A stretch of DNA of 42,578 bases from Chloroflexi bacterium SZAS-1. Lineage in GTDB: Bacteria; Chloroflexota; Chloroflexia; Chloroflexales; Roseiflexaceae. The stretch is taken from NCBI GenBank assembly GCA_018266315.1, contig JAFEAS010000079.1, positions 24,260 to 66,837 of the forward strand. The letters are read 5' to 3'. Below, in pieces: positions 30,444 through 39,786 of this stretch; position 1 is the stretch's first letter; every line of letters begins with the position of its first letter. A program made the position numbers and the translations under genes. The notes beneath the pieces were generated by a model. The model saw only the letters and a program-made list of their open reading frames with translations, had not been told where the DNA came from and searched no databases.

Positions 30444-31448
30444 ATGATCGAAGCAGTACAACTTCACAAAGAATTTGGCGCATTCCAGGCCGTGCGTGAG
30501 ATTTCGTTGCAGGTAGCCGAGGGCGAGGTTGTGGCGCTGCTCGGGCCAAACGGGGCGGGCAAAACCACAACGGTGCGCATGCTGGGTGCTATTCTCAAGC
30601 CGAGCAGCGGCGCGGCGCGGATTGCCGGGTATGATGTGGTAGCTCAAGCACGCGAGGTACGCCATGTGGTCGGGCTGCTCACCGAATTTCCCGGCCTCTA
30701 TCACCGTATGCGCGCCATGGAATATTTAGCCTTTTTTGGCGCGCTACAGGGCATGCAGGCGCGCGCGTGTGCCCAGCGTGGCGAGCAGCTGCTTAAGCAG
30801 TTTGGGTTATGGGATGCGCGCGAGAAACGGCTCGATAGCTACTCGAAGGGCATGAAGCAGAAGATTGCGCTGATTCGTGCGCTGATTCACGACCCGCCGG
30901 TATTATTCCTCGATGAGCCGACTACAGCCATGGATCCGCACAGCGCGCGCACGGTGCGCGATGCGATTGCCGAGCTGCGTGCCGCCCGCCGCACGATTTT
31001 GCTCACAACCCATAACCTGGTCGAAGCGGAGACGCTGGCCGACCGCATTGTCGTGGTGCGTGGCGGGCAGATCGTGGCCGAGGGCACGCGCGCCGAGCTT
31101 ACTCGCCAGCTGCTGGGCGAGCCGGTGTGGGAGCTACGGCTGGCTGCACCTTCCGAGCGTGCGGCGGCGCTGCTCGATGGCCTGGCCCCGATCGAGGCGC
31201 TGGGCGACGATTGGGTGCAATACCGCTGTATCGATGCACGGGCGATAAACCCGCAGCTGATTGGGCGGCTGGCGGCGCGGGGTATTCCCGTGGTGTCGCT
31301 AGCCGAGCTGCCGCGCAGCCTAGAAGATGTGTACTTGAGCATTGTTGCCGACGACAATGCCGAACGCGGAACCTGGAATGCCAGCGCCGAACGCGCCGCT
31401 GCGCTGCCCGCCACCGCTGAAATCTATCTCGAAGAGGTGCAGCCATGA
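30444..31448 (+). CDS. ABC transporter ATP-binding protein (ABC-2 exporter type)
   Basis: A 334-residue ATPase. Walker A is GPNGAGKTT (34-42), the signature is YSKGMKQKIALIRAL, Walker B is VLFLDEPTTAMDP and the switch His is in LLTTHNL. The C-terminal 100 residues are the extra domain seen in ABC-2 type ATPases such as CcmA-like and drug exporters. I chose the ATG at 30444 because GGGAG lies seven bases ahead and homology starts there. The stop overlaps the permease start by ATGA. The substrate is unknown. Confidence 0.9.
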   Translation: MIEAVQLHKEFGAFQAVREISLQVAEGEVVALLGPNGAGKTTTVRMLGAILKPSSGAARIAGYDVVAQAREVRHVVGLLTEFPGLYHRMRAMEYLAFFGALQGMQARACAQRGEQLLKQFGLWDAREKRLDSYSKGMKQKIALIRALIHDPPVLFLDEPTTAMDPHSARTVRDAIAELRAARRTILLTTHNLVEAETLADRIVVVRGGQIVAEGTRAELTRQLLGEPVWELRLAAPSERAAALLDGLAPIEALGDDWVQYRCIDARAINPQLIGRLAARGIPVVSLAELPRSLEDVYLSIVADDNAERGTWNASAERAAALPATAEIYLEEVQP

Positions 31449-32908
31449 GCGTGAGCGCGATTCGCACAATTACCCGCCGCGAAGTGGGCGACACCCTGAC
31501 CGACTGGCGTATTCTTGCGCCGATGTTTATTCTGGCGTTTATTCTGCCGCTCTTGCTGGTGAGCGCGGCCAACTTTGCTATTCGCTTCATTGGCGATGAC
31601 GCAACGGTGTCGCTGATGGTGCCATTTGTGATGCTGCTGGTTGGCTTCATTCCGGCCTCGTTTTCGCTGATCACCGCGCTCGAAACGTTTGTGGGCGAGC
31701 GTGAGCGCAATAGCCTCGAAGCATTATTGGCCATGCCGATCTCCGATGGCGCGCTCTATTTGGGCAAGCTGTTTTCATCGCTATTACCGCCACTTATTTC
31801 GGCGTTTACCGCAATGGGTGTCTTCTGTGGCGCGCTGGCGCTGGCCTACCCCGATCTGTTTGCGCAAGGTCTGACTCCCCAATACATCCTGGTGATTGTG
31901 CTGTTGATTACCACCAAGGCGGTTGTGATGGTGGCGAGCGCGGTGATTATTTCGAGCCATACCACCAGCGTGCGTGCGGCCAATCTGCTGGCGAGCTTTG
32001 TGCTGCTGCCCACGGCCTCGGTGGTGCAGCTCGAGGCGATTCTGATTATTGGGCGAACGGCGCGATCGTGGAGCGTGCTGTGGATCATTGTGCTGCTGCT
32101 CACGGTCATGGCGATTGCGCTCATCCGCACGGGTATGGGCGCGTTCAATCGCGAAGAAATACTTTCGCGCGAGCACGAGCAGCTGAACCTGCGCCAGGTG
32201 GGCCGTACCTGGATGACATTTTTCCGCGAATATCGCCCGGCTGGCGTTACACCCGACCAGTACAGCCATGTGAAGTTTTCCCCGGCGCGCTTCTACCGGC
32301 ACGAGCTACCCCAACTGCTGCGCGATTATCGCTTGCCGCTCGCGGTGGCGCTGATTGCGGCGCTGAGCGGTTTATTGAGCGGCGGCTATATTGGTACTAC
32401 CTACCATGTGGGCTTGCTCGATAATTACCTGGCAAATATTGGCAGCGCGCCCCAGCCTAGCCTTGGCCTCGGGCTATACGTTGCGCTGAATAACATCCGC
32501 GTAGCCGCGCTTTCGGGCGTGTTCTCGTTGTTTGTGTTTGGCGTCTTTGCGTTCTTAGTTCCAGCAGTCGCGTTCGCGCAGGTTGGTTTTGTCGCCAGCT
32601 CGCTTGCGCGGCAAGGTGGCAGCTGGTTCACACTTGATCATAGTAGCCCGCTTCAGTTTTTGCTGGCCTATGTGCTGCCCCACGGCATCATCGAATTGCC
32701 CGTGGCTATACTGGGCGCGGCTATGGGCTTGCGCGTGGGCGCAGCGCTGATGTCGCCGCCGAAGGGCTTTACCGTGGGCCAGAATATTCTATGGGCGCTC
32801 GCACAATTGGCGAAAGTATGGTTGTTTGTGCTGGTGCCGCTGTTCCTGCTATCGGGCCTGATCGAAGGGCTGATTACGCCGCTTGTGGTGGTGGCGTTGT
32901 ATAGCTAG
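31445..32908 (+). CDS. ABC-2 type transporter permease
   Basis: A 487-residue integral membrane protein. It starts IRTITRREVGDTLTDWRILA, typical of ABC-2 permeases. The first half has about six membrane segments with a conserved ETFVGERERNSLEALLAMPI motif before the third. A large cytoplasmic or exposed loop (about 230-290) separates a second group of segments, where FALL-like stage II M type features appear: LPHGIIELPVAILGAAMGLR resembles the stage II sporulation protein M / DUF95 family. So the gene may be an ABC-2 domain fused to a SpoIIM-like domain. It is translationally coupled to the ATPase gene. Confidence 0.82.
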   Translation: MSVSAIRTITRREVGDTLTDWRILAPMFILAFILPLLLVSAANFAIRFIGDDATVSLMVPFVMLLVGFIPASFSLITALETFVGERERNSLEALLAMPISDGALYLGKLFSSLLPPLISAFTAMGVFCGALALAYPDLFAQGLTPQYILVIVLLITTKAVVMVASAVIISSHTTSVRAANLLASFVLLPTASVVQLEAILIIGRTARSWSVLWIIVLLLTVMAIALIRTGMGAFNREEILSREHEQLNLRQVGRTWMTFFREYRPAGVTPDQYSHVKFSPARFYRHELPQLLRDYRLPLAVALIAALSGLLSGGYIGTTYHVGLLDNYLANIGSAPQPSLGLGLYVALNNIRVAALSGVFSLFVFGVFAFLVPAVAFAQVGFVASSLARQGGSWFTLDHSSPLQFLLAYVLPHGIIELPVAILGAAMGLRVGAALMSPPKGFTVGQNILWALAQLAKVWLFVLVPLFLLSGLIEGLITPLVVVALYS

Positions 32909-32945
32909 ACTTGGCACAGCGTACTTGTGTTACGTGTCAGCCCAA

Positions 32946-32951
32946 TATAAT
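32946..32951 (+). promoter_or_regulatory. -10 element giving a probable leaderless transcript
   Basis: A perfect TATAAT ends only eight bases ahead of the ATG at 32960. A start seven bases after the hexamer would fall at about 32958, so the mRNA would begin at or next to the start codon. No ribosome-binding site is visible. TTGTGT at 32925-32930 is a weak -35 with a short 15-base spacer. Confidence 0.5.
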
Positions 32952-32959
32952 GTGGCACT

Positions 32960-34861
32960 ATGGAACACCTTTGTGTGCTGCTGATGCAGCTTCCAGTGCC
33001 AAATAATTCCGCCACCAATGTGCCACTAGCGGCGGGTTACCTTAAAGCCTATGCTTATGCCCTGGGCCTGCTTGAACGTGTGCAGGTTGATATGCTGCCC
33101 CGTGCGCTGGCCGATGCGGCGGGTGATGCCATGCTGGTTGAAGCAATCGCTGAACACGCCCCGCAGGTGCTGGGCATTTCGCTATATACCTGGAATAGCG
33201 AGCGCAGCCTGGCTGTGGCCGCGCGGGCGAAAGCGCGCCTGCCCGGGCTGGTGGTGGTGGTAGGCGGGCCGGAAGTGCAGCCCGATAATGCCTGGGTATT
33301 GCAGCACCCCGCCGTCGATATTGCCGTGATTGGTGAAGGTGAGCAGACCTTCGCCGCGCTGTTGCAGCTTGAACTCGCCCAGCTGCAACGCGGCGATGAT
33401 GCGCTGCGATCTATTCCCGGCCTGGCCTTCCGCGATGCCCATGGCACACTCCACATCACGCCCGAGCGGGTGCCGCTGAGCGACCTTGCGGTGCTGCCCT
33501 CGCCCTATTTGCTGGGCTACCTTGAGCCTTCGCCAATGATCATGGTCGAAATCTCGCGCTGGTGCCCCTATGCCTGTGCCTTCTGCCTGTATGGCCGCAA
33601 TATGGGCACGCAGCTGGGCAACCGCTACTTCCCGCTCGAACGCTTGCTGGCCGAGATTTCCTGGGGGCGCGACCACGGCGCAACGCAGGTGCATTTCGTT
33701 GAAGCGAATTTAAACCTGGTGCCAGTGTTTCGCCCGCTGATGCGCGCCCTGGCCGATATGAACGCCGATGGCGCGCTGGCGCTGTACGCCGAGCTACGGG
33801 GCGAACACCTTAGCGATGAAGCGGTTGCACTACTGTGCCAGGCTGGGCTGAAAGTGGCTGAGGTTGGCCTGCAAACCGCGAACCCGGTAGCCTTACAGGT
33901 GGCCCATCGCCGCACCGATCTGCGCAAATGGGCCGCAGGCACACGGCGGCTGGTGCGCAATGGCGTGTCGGTCTATCTTGACGTGATTCTCGGCTTGCCC
34001 GCCGATGATACCACCGGTGTGGCCCAAACCCTCGACTTCATTGCGCGCGAAAATGTAGGGCCATACGATGTGTTTACGCTGCAAGTGCTGCCCGGCACGG
34101 CCACGCGCCAGCAAGTCGCCGAGTATGCGCTGGTGTATCAGAATCGCCCGCCCTACTATATTCTCGGCACCGACCGGCTGGCCTATGCCGAGCTGCGGCG
34201 GCTGCGGCGCGAGCTGAAACTGGGCGCAAACCTTGACCCCGACGAGATTGAGGGTTGCCCCCCGCCCAATTGGGAAGCCCTGCAATCGAGCTCTGACAAC
34301 CCACCATATATGGCAGCAACTGCCATGCAGCCCATCAGCCGGGTGTCGTTCGCCGATGCGGATAGATTCGTTTGGGATGGAGCGAAGCCAGATCAGCTGG
34401 CGAATCATGTCGATGTAGTGGCGCGCTGGGCCGATGCTGAGCAAGTAGCTAGCTGGCTCGCCGCAGCCATTACCGCCAACCCCAGCACACTGTTCGATTG
34501 CTACATGTTCGCCGACGTTGCACCCATGCCATCGGCACTGCGCGAATGGCGGGCCGCACTGCCGTTTCAGCCGGGCTACCTCGACCGGGTGGCCCTGTAC
34601 CGGCAAACTATGCCCACGCCCGACTATCTGCGCGTTAGCCCGCGCTTGTGGCTGGTGCTGCCATGGTCGGCGCAGGCTGAGCCAGCCGACTACCAGGATT
34701 CTGCCGAGATTATCTGGGCATATGATCTATACGCCGATGAAGCACCGCCATTACGAGCCTGGGCCGCGGCGGGTGGCGCAGGTGTGTGGGTGCGCGGCCG
34801 AACCGCTACTGAGCTAGCGCAGTGGCGTGCGGCCAGCAGTCTCCAGCTGTGGGGCCGATAA
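32960..34861 (+). CDS. B12-binding-type radical SAM protein of unknown function
   Basis: A 633-residue protein. The N-terminal third (about 1-150) is a cobalamin-binding-like Rossmann domain, with VLGISLYTWNSERSLAVAAR and VVVVGGPEVQPDNAWVL then IGEGEQTF; no DxHxxG motif is seen, so any cobalamin would be base-off or absent. The radical SAM core starts at CxxxCxxC (Cys202, Cys206, Cys209) and shows EVGLQTANPVALQVAHRRTD and VILGLPADD. The C-terminal third (about 440-633) has no match I can name. Similar proteins modify sugars, lipids or pigments. It may be translated from a leaderless mRNA. No neighbour gives a clear pathway. Confidence 0.82.
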   Translation: MEHLCVLLMQLPVPNNSATNVPLAAGYLKAYAYALGLLERVQVDMLPRALADAAGDAMLVEAIAEHAPQVLGISLYTWNSERSLAVAARAKARLPGLVVVVGGPEVQPDNAWVLQHPAVDIAVIGEGEQTFAALLQLELAQLQRGDDALRSIPGLAFRDAHGTLHITPERVPLSDLAVLPSPYLLGYLEPSPMIMVEISRWCPYACAFCLYGRNMGTQLGNRYFPLERLLAEISWGRDHGATQVHFVEANLNLVPVFRPLMRALADMNADGALALYAELRGEHLSDEAVALLCQAGLKVAEVGLQTANPVALQVAHRRTDLRKWAAGTRRLVRNGVSVYLDVILGLPADDTTGVAQTLDFIARENVGPYDVFTLQVLPGTATRQQVAEYALVYQNRPPYYILGTDRLAYAELRRLRRELKLGANLDPDEIEGCPPPNWEALQSSSDNPPYMAATAMQPISRVSFADADRFVWDGAKPDQLANHVDVVARWADAEQVASWLAAAITANPSTLFDCYMFADVAPMPSALREWRAALPFQPGYLDRVALYRQTMPTPDYLRVSPRLWLVLPWSAQAEPADYQDSAEIIWAYDLYADEAPPLRAWAAAGGAGVWVRGRTATELAQWRAASSLQLWGR

Positions 34862-34984
34862 ACTATTCTCGCCAATTGCGCACCAGGATATAAAGATTGA
34901 GAATGCCGATAGAACACACAGATTGAGCACATAAAAAGTTTACCCGGTGGAACGTAAATCGCTCAGCGCACAAGATGAATAGAA

Positions 34985-34995
34985 TGCGCTACAAT
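34985..34995 (+). promoter_or_regulatory. Promoter candidate of the histidine kinase gene
   Basis: AATGCGCTACAAT closely matches the AATGTGCTATACT ahead of clpP. It has TACAAT at 34990-34995. If real, transcription starts near 35002, which excludes the in-frame ATG at 34975 and supports 35053 or 35068. Confidence 0.4.
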
Positions 34996-35052
34996 GAGTT
35001 TGTGGCTTACAGCACCTTACGCTATGGGTCAGCCTCATTCCTGTGCACATAT

Positions 35053-36780
35053 ATGAAGGGTGATAATGTGGCTCGGCTTCACCGTAAAGCGTACCGCCGC
35101 TGGCGTAGTTCGCTTCAGCAAACCCAACAGCTTGCCCAATCGCTTGTGGCACTCTATCAGTTGTTGCGCACTACCCAATCACTCGACACGATTTTGCAGG
35201 CGATTCTCGAGACTGCGGTACGATGTGTTCCAGGAGCGCAGCGCGGCAGCTTGATAGTGCGGGAAGGTGAATATTTCCGCTATCATGCCACGTATGGCTA
35301 CAATTTAGAAAAGCTAAAACCGGCGCGTTTTCCAGCCGAGCAGTTTTTGCGTTTGTTACCAGAAGGGCAGCGGCGCTCACAGAATATTCGCTATGAAGAA
35401 TGGAATTCGACATATCTCGATGATGAATCGTACCGGCTACTGCGCACCTATGGCGATATCCATTTAATTCGCCGCTCACTGCTCAGCTCTATTTTTGTCT
35501 CTGGCGCTTTTTTCGGTACACTCGTTCTCGATAATCTGCATAATTATGCCACCTTTCCTCCTGCCTCCGAGGCAACCGCCTTACTCCTAGCCGAGCAGGC
35601 TGGCGTAGTCATCGAGCATGCGCAGCTACTTGACAATTTGCGGCGCACGAACTCGCTGCTTGCCGAAACCGAAAAGCTAGCCTCCTTGGGCCGCCTGATT
35701 TCGGGAGTGGCGCACGAAATTAACAATCCCCTCACGGCGGTACTAGGCTATACCGACCTTTTGCAGCTCGAAGACCTTTCGCCCGAGGCGTTTAGCGCAG
35801 TTGACCAGATTCGGCTTGGCGCTGAGCGAATGCGCTCGGTGATCCGCAATTTGCAGGTATTTGCCCGCCAGCAGCGCCCCGGCCATGGCGAAGTGCATTT
35901 CTCGCTCCTGATCAATCAGATTCTGGCGCTGAAGCAAGCAGATCTGTTGATAGACCAGATAACGGTGGAGCGGGAACTGCCGCTTGATTTGCCGATGCTG
36001 TGGGGTGATGCTGGCGCACTAAGCCAGGTGCTGCTCAATCTGGTAAGTAATGCCCAGCATGCGCTCCGCTTAAATGCGGGCGAGCGGCGTATGCGTGTCC
36101 AAGCTTGGAAGAGCGCTGTTGAAGATGCGCCCAACGAACGCATTACAATTGCTGTGCGCGATAACGGCCCCGGCATGACGCCGGAAGTATTGAACCGCAT
36201 TTTCGAGCCATTTTTTACCACCAAGCCACAGGATCAAGGCGCCGGTTTAGGGCTTAGTATGTGTTATGGTATTGTAGCTGCGCATGGTGGGCGTATTTGG
36301 GCCGAGTCGGAAGTTGGTGCTGGTACCACAATGCTGCTTGAGCTGCCAGTGCAACATGCGACAGAGCGACAAGCGGGCCTTGGCGACGAAGAAACAACCC
36401 GGCGGCCAGATGGGCTACGCCTGCTTATTGTGGATGATGATGAATTAGTGGTGCGCCTCGTGCGCGACGCACTTATGCCCCAGAATCAGCTCAGTGTCGC
36501 ACGTACCGGCCATGCTGCCCTGAATATTTTAGATCACGAGGCGTTCGATATCATTCTCTGTGATCTTAAAATGCCTGGGATGCGCGGCAATGAGTTTTAT
36601 CGTATCCTGCACGATACGTCACCAAAAATGGTTGAGCGGCTATTGTTTATCAGCGGCGATACAAGTAACCTCGGTTCGCACGATTTCCTCGATTCCACAC
36701 AACGCCCGCTGCTGGCGAAGCCATTTACTCCTACCGAACTCTATCAGGCGATCCATCAGATCAATCGTGCCCAGCAGTAA
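35053..36780 (+). CDS. GAF sensor histidine kinase with C-terminal receiver domain
   Basis: A soluble hybrid kinase of 575 residues. A GAF domain (about 55-195) is followed by HisKA with the phospho-acceptor His221 in SGVAHEINNPLTAVLGYTDL. The ATPase domain then shows NLVSNAQHAL (N box), RDNGPGMTPEVL (G1) and GAGLGLSMCYGIV (G2). A receiver domain with LLIVDDDE and Asp504 in ILCDLKMPG ends the protein. No membrane segment is seen, so it senses a cytoplasmic signal. Three starts are in frame: 34975, 35053 and the GTG at 35068, which has AAGGG seven bases ahead. I use 35053. No separate output regulator is adjacent. It converges with the DinG gene, 22 bases apart. Confidence 0.87.
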   Translation: MKGDNVARLHRKAYRRWRSSLQQTQQLAQSLVALYQLLRTTQSLDTILQAILETAVRCVPGAQRGSLIVREGEYFRYHATYGYNLEKLKPARFPAEQFLRLLPEGQRRSQNIRYEEWNSTYLDDESYRLLRTYGDIHLIRRSLLSSIFVSGAFFGTLVLDNLHNYATFPPASEATALLLAEQAGVVIEHAQLLDNLRRTNSLLAETEKLASLGRLISGVAHEINNPLTAVLGYTDLLQLEDLSPEAFSAVDQIRLGAERMRSVIRNLQVFARQQRPGHGEVHFSLLINQILALKQADLLIDQITVERELPLDLPMLWGDAGALSQVLLNLVSNAQHALRLNAGERRMRVQAWKSAVEDAPNERITIAVRDNGPGMTPEVLNRIFEPFFTTKPQDQGAGLGLSMCYGIVAAHGGRIWAESEVGAGTTMLLELPVQHATERQAGLGDEETTRRPDGLRLLIVDDDELVVRLVRDALMPQNQLSVARTGHAALNILDHEAFDIILCDLKMPGMRGNEFYRILHDTSPKMVERLLFISGDTSNLGSHDFLDSTQRPLLAKPFTPTELYQAIHQINRAQQ

Positions 36781-36802
36781 CGCGGGTGCGGTATTGGCGA
36801 CC

Positions 36803-39649
36803 TTATACCAGGAAGCGCGCTGCCAGGAGCGGGAGCTGCTTGGCCGGGCCACTACGCACCGTGGTATGCGGCAGCGAGTCGAGGAAGACCTGGCCGTATT
36901 TCTTGGTGAGTAGCCGCTTGTCGAACACTGCAACAATGCCACGATCGTCGCGTGAGCGGATGAGCCGACCAAAGCCCTGCTTGAAACGCAAGATTGCCTG
37001 TGGTACAGCATATTCATTAAAGGCGTCGTCGAAGCTCTCGGAGCGCGCGGTGTAAATCGGGTCGTTCGGCACGCTGAACGGCAGCTTGGCAATCACCAGC
37101 ACGCTCAGCGCATCCCCAACCACGTCGACCCCTTCCCAAAAACTCGTGGTACCCATCAGCACCGTGCGTGGGAATTCCTTGAAGCGCTCAAGCAGGTTGC
37201 GGCGCGAGCCATCGATGCCCTGGCCGAGCACGGCAATGCCCTGTTCTTCGAGTGGCTCTTGAATGGCGCGATAGGTTTGCTTCAGGGCATTATTGGCCGT
37301 GAACAGCACCAGTGTACGCCCGCCAGTCGCCGTACACAGGCTGACCAGCGCTTGCTCAAGCGCCTGCTGGTAGCCGCGCTGGTTGGGTTCGGGGATGTCG
37401 TTGGGTAGGTAGACCAGCGTCTGTTTCTGGTAGTCGAAGGGCGACTCGAGCTGAAGCTCTTCGGGTTCGCGCAGGCCAATGCGCTTTTTGATATAGCGAA
37501 AATCGCCGCCCACCGACATTGTGGCCGAGGCGAGCGCGACGGTAGATTTTTGTGCGAACAGATTGGCTTCGAGCAATTCGGCCACCGAGAGCGGCGCGGC
37601 ATGGAGTGTCAAAGTATCGCGCATGCGGTCATACGAAATCCAGGTAATGAGCTTTGCTTCGCCGCCGAGGATGATATAGCCGATGTTAATGCGCACTTCA
37701 GTCGCGTAGCGCCGCAGGGTTTGTACGCGCAGTAACAGCAGATCGTAGTCGATCATCTGCGCATCTTTCAGCTCGCCCAGCAGCGTATCGAGCTTGCCGA
37801 GCGCATCGCCGACCGCCGTAAGCTGCAGGCTCAGATTATCCCACGCGCGTTCCACAATCGCCCAGGTTTCGCCTTTGCGCACCGCATCGGTAATGCGCAG
37901 GCGCGTGTCGTAGGCCGAAGCTTCGGCGGTTTGCGTCATATACGCGGTGAGCAGGTTGAAGCATTCGTAGACGCTCTGGCGCGCGCGGGTGACAGCCGGG
38001 CCTGCTGCCTGGGCAATCGCGCTGGCACGCTCCATGTCGGCCTGGCCCGCTGCGCTGTGCTGAAAGTGTTTGGGTAGCTCGGCAAACAGGCCAGCACTGG
38101 TATTCGCGCCGCCAGTTTCGAACAGGCTGTCGAGCAGTTCGAGCAGGCGCGCCTGGTCGACTTCAAAGCCGAACTGGTCGGTTGCTACATCTTCGAGGTT
38201 ATGCGCCTCGTCGATGATGATGTGATCGTATTCGGGCAGCACCTGCGCATCGGTGGCGATGTCGGCGAGCATAAGTGCGTGGTTCACCACCACCAGGTGA
38301 GCGGCCTCGGCAGCGCGGCGGGCGCGGAAGAAATAACAATCCTTAAAATCGGCGCAGCCTGGGCCGGTGCAGGTTTCGGGGGTGGCGTTAATGCGCCCCC
38401 ATGCGGCATTTTCTTTTTCCATCAGCAGTAGCTCGGCTTTGTCGCCGCTGGTGGTGGTGGGCAGCCACAGCTGTACCTTCAGCAAGGTTTTGATCTCATC
38501 AGACACGAGCCGCCCATCGCGGCGCAGATCCTTGTAGCGACGCAGGCACAGGTAGTTGCCCCGGCCCTTCAGTAATGCCGCGGTGAAGGGCGGCTTCGCG
38601 GGCAGGTGATTTGTATCCGTGGCCAGGATGCGCTGGAGCGCCGGAATATCCTTGAAGTACAGTTGATCTTGCAGGTTGATGGTGTTGGTGGAGATGACGA
38701 CACGTTCGCCGCGCTGGGCCGCGAAGAGCGCCGCTGGCACCAGATAGGCCAGGCCCTTGCCGGTGCCGGTGCCGGCCTCAACCATCACCGCGTCGCTGTG
38801 ATTGAAGGCGTGTGCCACGGCTTCGGCCATTTCGATTTGCTGCTCGCGCTGTTCGTAGCCGTCGAAGGCGCGACCTAGTGCGCCCTCTGGTGCGAAAAAT
38901 TGCCGCACAGCATCGATATCGATCAAGCTGGTGTTGCCGGTGGGTTTCAGCGGTGTGGGCTCGCTTGACGATGTGCGCGTGCTAAACGGTGTGGCGTATT
39001 GCTCGGCATCGGCGTTCGTTTCCTCTGCTTTGCGCTCGGCGTCGAGGAAGACGGTTTTAGCTTTGGCGCGCTCAACGTCGCCGAACAGGTCGCGCAGCGG
39101 CCATTCGAGCTTGGCGGTGAGGCGGCTGATTTCGGCCAGCGTTGCCAGATCGAGCGCTTCGATGCGATTGAGCAAGTGTAAAAACACCTGGCGCGTGACA
39201 TCGGCGTCGCTCAGTGCGCGGTGGGCTTCGTCGTGGGTGATGCCGAGCGTCGCGGCGAGCGTGCCCAGGCGGTAGGCTGGGGCCTGGGGCATGAGCAGCG
39301 TAGCCAGGTCGAAGGTGTCGTAGGCGGGTTGGGCAAAGCGCATGCCCTGGGCCTGGAGCATTTTCAGATCGAAGCCGACGGAATGCCCAATGAGTGGGTA
39401 GCTTTTGACAAAGCGCACCAGGTTGGGTGCGACCTCGGCGAAGCGTGGTGCGTCGCTGAGCATCTCATCGCTAATGCCGGTGAGACGCGCAATTTTGAGC
39501 GGGAGCGAATGGCGCGGTTTTACCAGCTGCTGAAAGGTTTCGAGCACCTGGTCGCCGCTAAATTTCACGGCGGCGATCTCGATAATTTCGTCGGTTCCCG
39601 CTTCGAGGCCGGTAGTTTCTACATCTATGGCTACAAAGGTCCGGTCCAT
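36803..39649 (-). CDS. dinG: DnaQ-type exonuclease fused to DinG-type helicase
   Basis: A 948-residue fusion. The N-terminal exonuclease (about 1-170) has FVAIDVETTGL (Asp9, Glu11), HSVGFDLKML and HRALSDADVTRQ, so all catalytic residues of the DEDDh type are present. The XPD/DinG helicase follows, with Walker A GTGTGKG (Lys298) and DEAH at 480-483. Four cysteines, 368, 427, 432 and 438, are placed as in the iron-sulfur cluster of DinG and XPD. Such fusions occur in Firmicutes, where the cluster is often lost. The enzyme likely trims or unwinds structured DNA in repair. The ATG at 39649 has GAGG seven bases ahead; the TTG before it is less likely. Confidence 0.92.
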   Translation of the reverse strand: MDRTFVAIDVETTGLEAGTDEIIEIAAVKFSGDQVLETFQQLVKPRHSLPLKIARLTGISDEMLSDAPRFAEVAPNLVRFVKSYPLIGHSVGFDLKMLQAQGMRFAQPAYDTFDLATLLMPQAPAYRLGTLAATLGITHDEAHRALSDADVTRQVFLHLLNRIEALDLATLAEISRLTAKLEWPLRDLFGDVERAKAKTVFLDAERKAEETNADAEQYATPFSTRTSSSEPTPLKPTGNTSLIDIDAVRQFFAPEGALGRAFDGYEQREQQIEMAEAVAHAFNHSDAVMVEAGTGTGKGLAYLVPAALFAAQRGERVVISTNTINLQDQLYFKDIPALQRILATDTNHLPAKPPFTAALLKGRGNYLCLRRYKDLRRDGRLVSDEIKTLLKVQLWLPTTTSGDKAELLLMEKENAAWGRINATPETCTGPGCADFKDCYFFRARRAAEAAHLVVVNHALMLADIATDAQVLPEYDHIIIDEAHNLEDVATDQFGFEVDQARLLELLDSLFETGGANTSAGLFAELPKHFQHSAAGQADMERASAIAQAAGPAVTRARQSVYECFNLLTAYMTQTAEASAYDTRLRITDAVRKGETWAIVERAWDNLSLQLTAVGDALGKLDTLLGELKDAQMIDYDLLLLRVQTLRRYATEVRINIGYIILGGEAKLITWISYDRMRDTLTLHAAPLSVAELLEANLFAQKSTVALASATMSVGGDFRYIKKRIGLREPEELQLESPFDYQKQTLVYLPNDIPEPNQRGYQQALEQALVSLCTATGGRTLVLFTANNALKQTYRAIQEPLEEQGIAVLGQGIDGSRRNLLERFKEFPRTVLMGTTSFWEGVDVVGDALSVLVIAKLPFSVPNDPIYTARSESFDDAFNEYAVPQAILRFKQGFGRLIRSRDDRGIVAVFDKRLLTKKYGQVFLDSLPHTTVRSGPAKQLPLLAARFLV

Positions 39650-39786
39650 CAATGATCCTCGCTCATTTGTTTTTCCAGGCAGGCCGTATTATACCCGATC
39701 GAGCGTGAACGAGGCGCGCAGTGTGCGCTGGTATCTTGAGATGTGCTTGCCAAAGCTAACGGGGAAAGTACGTTGGTTGCGGTAAC

